Assembly (NCBI GenBank): GCA_020059785.1
Contig: JAGVBL010000133.1
Coordinates: forward strand, 1 to 11,130
Direction of reading: 5' to 3'
Length of the DNA: 11,130 nt
From: Ignavibacteriales bacterium
Lineage (GTDB): Bacteria > Bacteroidota > Ignavibacteria > Ignavibacteriales > Melioribacteraceae
The position numbers and the translations under genes are program-made. Each line of letters opens with the position of its first letter. Position 1 is the first letter of the stretch. Below, piece after piece: positions 9,003 to 11,130 of the stretch. The notes under the pieces are model-generated. The model saw only the letters and a list, made by a program, of their open reading frames with translations, was not told where the DNA came from and searched no databases.

Positions 9003-10355
9003 TTAAATGTGATAAGTTTTTTTAGCAAATTCGTTTAGCTCATCCCTGAAAACCGGATGCGAAATTTCTATTAAAGATCTAACACGTTCCGGTATAGATT
9101 TACCGAACAAATTTACAGCACCATACTCTGTAACAACCCAGTGAACATCTCCGCGGGATGTAACAACACCGGCACCGGGTTTTAATGTAGGAACAATCTT
9201 GGAAAATTTTAGGTCCTTTGTAGCAGCCGGTAGAGCAATAATCGGTTTACCTCCTTCGGAATGAGCAGCACCTCTAACAAAATCGACCTGACCGCCAATA
9301 CCGCTGTAGAATCTTGTGCCGATTGAATCCGAGCAGACCTGACCTGTTAAATCAACTTCGATTGAAGAGTTGATTGCAACCATTTTATAATTTTTAGAAA
9401 TTAGGAAAGGGTCGTTAACATACTCCTGCGGATGAAATTCGAAGATTGGATTGTTATCAATAAAATTGTAAGAACGTTTTGTACCAAGAACGAACCCGGC
9501 AATAATTTTTCCCTGGTGAAGGGTTTTCCTTTCGCCGTTTACAATACCTTCTTCTACCAGTTCAATTAATCCGTCGCTAAACATTTCTGTATGAACACCA
9601 AGATCATTTTTAGTATGCAGATATTTCAGCACAGCATCAGGAATAGCACCAATTCCCATTTGAAGTGTAGAACCGTCTTCAATTAATTCAGCAATGTGGC
9701 TCCCAATACGATCATAAATCTGAAGAATTTCCGGAGTTGCATCGGGATCAACCTGAGGTAATTCCTGCAACGGTTGATCAACTTCTACAATGAAATCAAT
9801 TTTATTTATGTGAATAAAACTGTTCCCTAATCCACGCGGCATTTGTTTGTTTACCTGTGCAATAACGCATTTTGATTTCTCGGCGGGAGTTTTAATATTC
9901 CCCACATCAATACCATAACTGCAGAATCCGTGTTCATCTGGCGGAGAAACATGAATCATTGCAACATCTGCCTGAAGCACACCGCGTTTAAATAACATGG
10001 TAACTTCAGAAAGAAATATAGGGATAAACTCTGCCCTACCTTCGTTAACAGCTTGACGTGTATTGCCGCCGATAAAAAATGCTTTATGGCGGAAATGTTT
10101 TTCCATTCCGGGTTTTACATAAGGTATATCGCCAACAACAAGTATATGATAAATATCTACATCATGTAATTCTTCTTTTCTTTTAACCATCGCATTAATT
10201 AATTCATGAGGGGCAGCACAGCCTGGTTGAACAATAATTTTATCATTCGACTTAATTACTTTTACAGCATCATCAGCCGAGACAAGTTTGGCGTTATACT
10301 TCTTCACCCATGGTCCATTAATCGGCTTATCAATTTTTACCTGATCAATTGTCAT
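9003..10355 (-). CDS. acetyl-CoA hydrolase/4-hydroxybutyrate CoA-transferase family protein
   Basis: This complete 450-residue protein has the two-lobed class I CoA-transferase layout of the acetyl-CoA hydrolase/transferase family. The N-terminal lobe contains HVSPPDEHGFCSYG (135-148). The C-terminal lobe contains GIGAIPDAV (234-242), VHTEMFSDG (254-262) with the expected catalytic glutamate E257 that forms the glutamyl-CoA thioester, and the oxyanion/CoA loop GGQVDFVRGA (354-363). TEYGAVNLFGKS (409-420) is the usual C-terminal motif. The enzyme should move CoA between an acyl-CoA and a carboxylate, for example acetyl-CoA with succinate or 4-hydroxybutyrate with acetyl-CoA. Which substrate it uses cannot be read from the sequence. 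It is cytoplasmic, with no signal peptide. The ATG start lies 14 bp after the alanine dehydrogenase stop, with a purine-rich AAAGAGAA upstream, and the phosphatase follows after 10 bp. A role in acetate formation or carboxylate recycling next to alanine catabolism is an inference from context. Confidence 0.9.
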   Translation of the reverse strand: MTIDQVKIDKPINGPWVKKYNAKLVSADDAVKVIKSNDKIIVQPGCAAPHELINAMVKRKEELHDVDIYHILVVGDIPYVKPGMEKHFRHKAFFIGGNTRQAVNEGRAEFIPIFLSEVTMLFKRGVLQADVAMIHVSPPDEHGFCSYGIDVGNIKTPAEKSKCVIAQVNKQMPRGLGNSFIHINKIDFIVEVDQPLQELPQVDPDATPEILQIYDRIGSHIAELIEDGSTLQMGIGAIPDAVLKYLHTKNDLGVHTEMFSDGLIELVEEGIVNGERKTLHQGKIIAGFVLGTKRSYNFIDNNPIFEFHPQEYVNDPFLISKNYKMVAINSSIEVDLTGQVCSDSIGTRFYSGIGGQVDFVRGAAHSEGGKPIIALPAATKDLKFSKIVPTLKPGAGVVTSRGDVHWVVTEYGAVNLFGKSIPERVRSLIEISHPVFRDELNEFAKKTYHI

Positions 10356-10369
10356 CTTATGATTCTCTT

Positions 10370-11130
10370 TTAGTTATTTGAAAAAATATGAAGTCTTCTA
10401 TACTCAATGTTAAATGTTTCTGCAATGCTTTCGTTTGTACAATAGCCATTATAAGTACAAACACCTTTAGCAAGTCCTGTATCGCCTAAAAGAGCCTGGG
10501 ATAAACCATGATCTGCAATTTCTTCTACATACTCTAAAGAAGCATTTGTTAAGCCATAACTTGCAGTTCTGCAGACAAGTGCCGGCATATTAGGAACGCA
10601 GTAATGAATTACATTATGCATAGTGAATACAGGTTCGGATATTGAAGTAGGTCTGCTAGTTTCTATACATCCGCCCTGATCAATCGATACATCAACAATA
10701 ACTGCACCTTTCTTCATTGTTTTAACCATTGCTTCGGTTACTAAATGCGGAGTTTTTTCAGCTTTAATCTGAATAGCACCAATAAATAGATCGGCAAATT
10801 TAACACCGCGCGCAATTGTAAATGGATTAGCGGCAACAGTAGAAATATTTTTAGAAATATCTGTATTGATTCTTCTTAGTCTTCTTAAATCCCGATCGAG
10901 AACAATAACATGAGCACCTCTTGTATATGCAGTACGTGCGGCATTAAATCCCGCAACACCGGCGCCAAGTATAACAACTGCGGCAGGTGCAACACCGGCA
11001 ATTCCTCCCATTAAAATACCTCTTCCTATCTGGGAGTCGCTGCCCAAATATCTTTCCCCAACCTGAACAGCAATCTGCCCGGCAATCTCGCTCATCGATT
11101 GAAGAACCGGCAGCTGATCATCCTTTTCAA
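10370..11130 (-). CDS. ald: alanine dehydrogenase, C-terminal part (5' end outside window)
   Basis: The last 252 residues are visible and the frame is open to the window edge (first complete codons read EKDDQLPVLQSMSEIAG). The family is usually about 370-400 residues, so roughly the first third is missing, including the substrate-binding His/Lys region. The ATG at 11095 is internal: PVLQSMSEIAG is the conserved segment just before the NAD domain. Visible motifs, numbered from the first full codon, are a Rossmann GAGVAG (55-60), an acidic D78 at the end of the second strand (VLDRD, favouring NAD over NADP), VDVSIDQGG with catalytic Asp D150, and NMP at 180-182. The protein ends with KGVCTYNGYCTN...YRRL. 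It should catalyse reversible oxidative deamination of L-alanine to pyruvate and ammonia in the cytoplasm. One oddity is NMPALVCRTASYG, where most Ald proteins have VPRT, so a Cys (186) replaces Pro. The related transhydrogenase alpha subunit is less likely given DQGG and the C-terminal tail. Confidence 0.87.
   Translation of the reverse strand, partial: EKDDQLPVLQSMSEIAGQIAVQVGERYLGSDSQIGRGILMGGIAGVAPAAVVILGAGVAGFNAARTAYTRGAHVIVLDRDLRRLRRINTDISKNISTVAANPFTIARGVKFADLFIGAIQIKAEKTPHLVTEAMVKTMKKGAVIVDVSIDQGGCIETSRPTSISEPVFTMHNVIHYCVPNMPALVCRTASYGLTNASLEYVEEIADHGLSQALLGDTGLAKGVCTYNGYCTNESIAETFNIEYRRLHIFSNN

Noticed and set aside
1..11130. CRISPR arrays, insertion sequences, integrases or defence genes
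   Set aside because: No repeat-spacer pattern, terminal inverted repeats, transposase or nuclease gene was seen. PglZ domains also occur in phage-exclusion systems, but the receiver domain and sprA neighbour point to PorX.

Overview
This AT-rich window carries five genes, all on the minus strand and tightly packed. Nothing convincing is encoded on the plus strand. The best markers are a SprA/Sov-type outer-membrane translocon and a PorX-type response regulator. Both belong to the type IX secretion system (T9SS), which is confined to the Bacteroidota/Chlorobiota/Ignavibacteriota branch. An Ignavibacteriota-like or otherwise Bacteroidota-related, probably uncultured, bacterium is the best guess. 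The sequence alone does not separate these options.

Read in the direction of transcription (high to low coordinates), the window starts inside an alanine dehydrogenase gene (ald, 5' end outside the window). After 14 bp comes a 450-residue acetyl-CoA hydrolase/4-hydroxybutyrate CoA-transferase family enzyme. After 10 bp comes a 229-residue PPP-family metallophosphatase. These three look like one transcription unit. A 107-bp AT-rich gap follows, holding a weak promoter candidate and a purine-rich ribosome-binding region. Then comes the giant sprA gene (2326 codons, GTG start). Only 25 bp after its stop lies porX, which runs off the left edge with 396 codons visible.

The upstream metabolic genes suggest alanine deamination to pyruvate and CoA-ester/acid exchange, but no shared pathway is proven. 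The downstream pair couples the T9SS protein-conducting barrel with the cytoplasmic response regulator/PglZ protein that, in Porphyromonas, controls T9SS genes. This physical linkage is the most interesting point in the window. I did not find a wholly new system, mobile element, CRISPR array or RNA gene. The other observations are an unusual sprA translation start region, a long hydrophilic insertion in the SprA barrel and two acidic calcium-loop-like segments in SprA.
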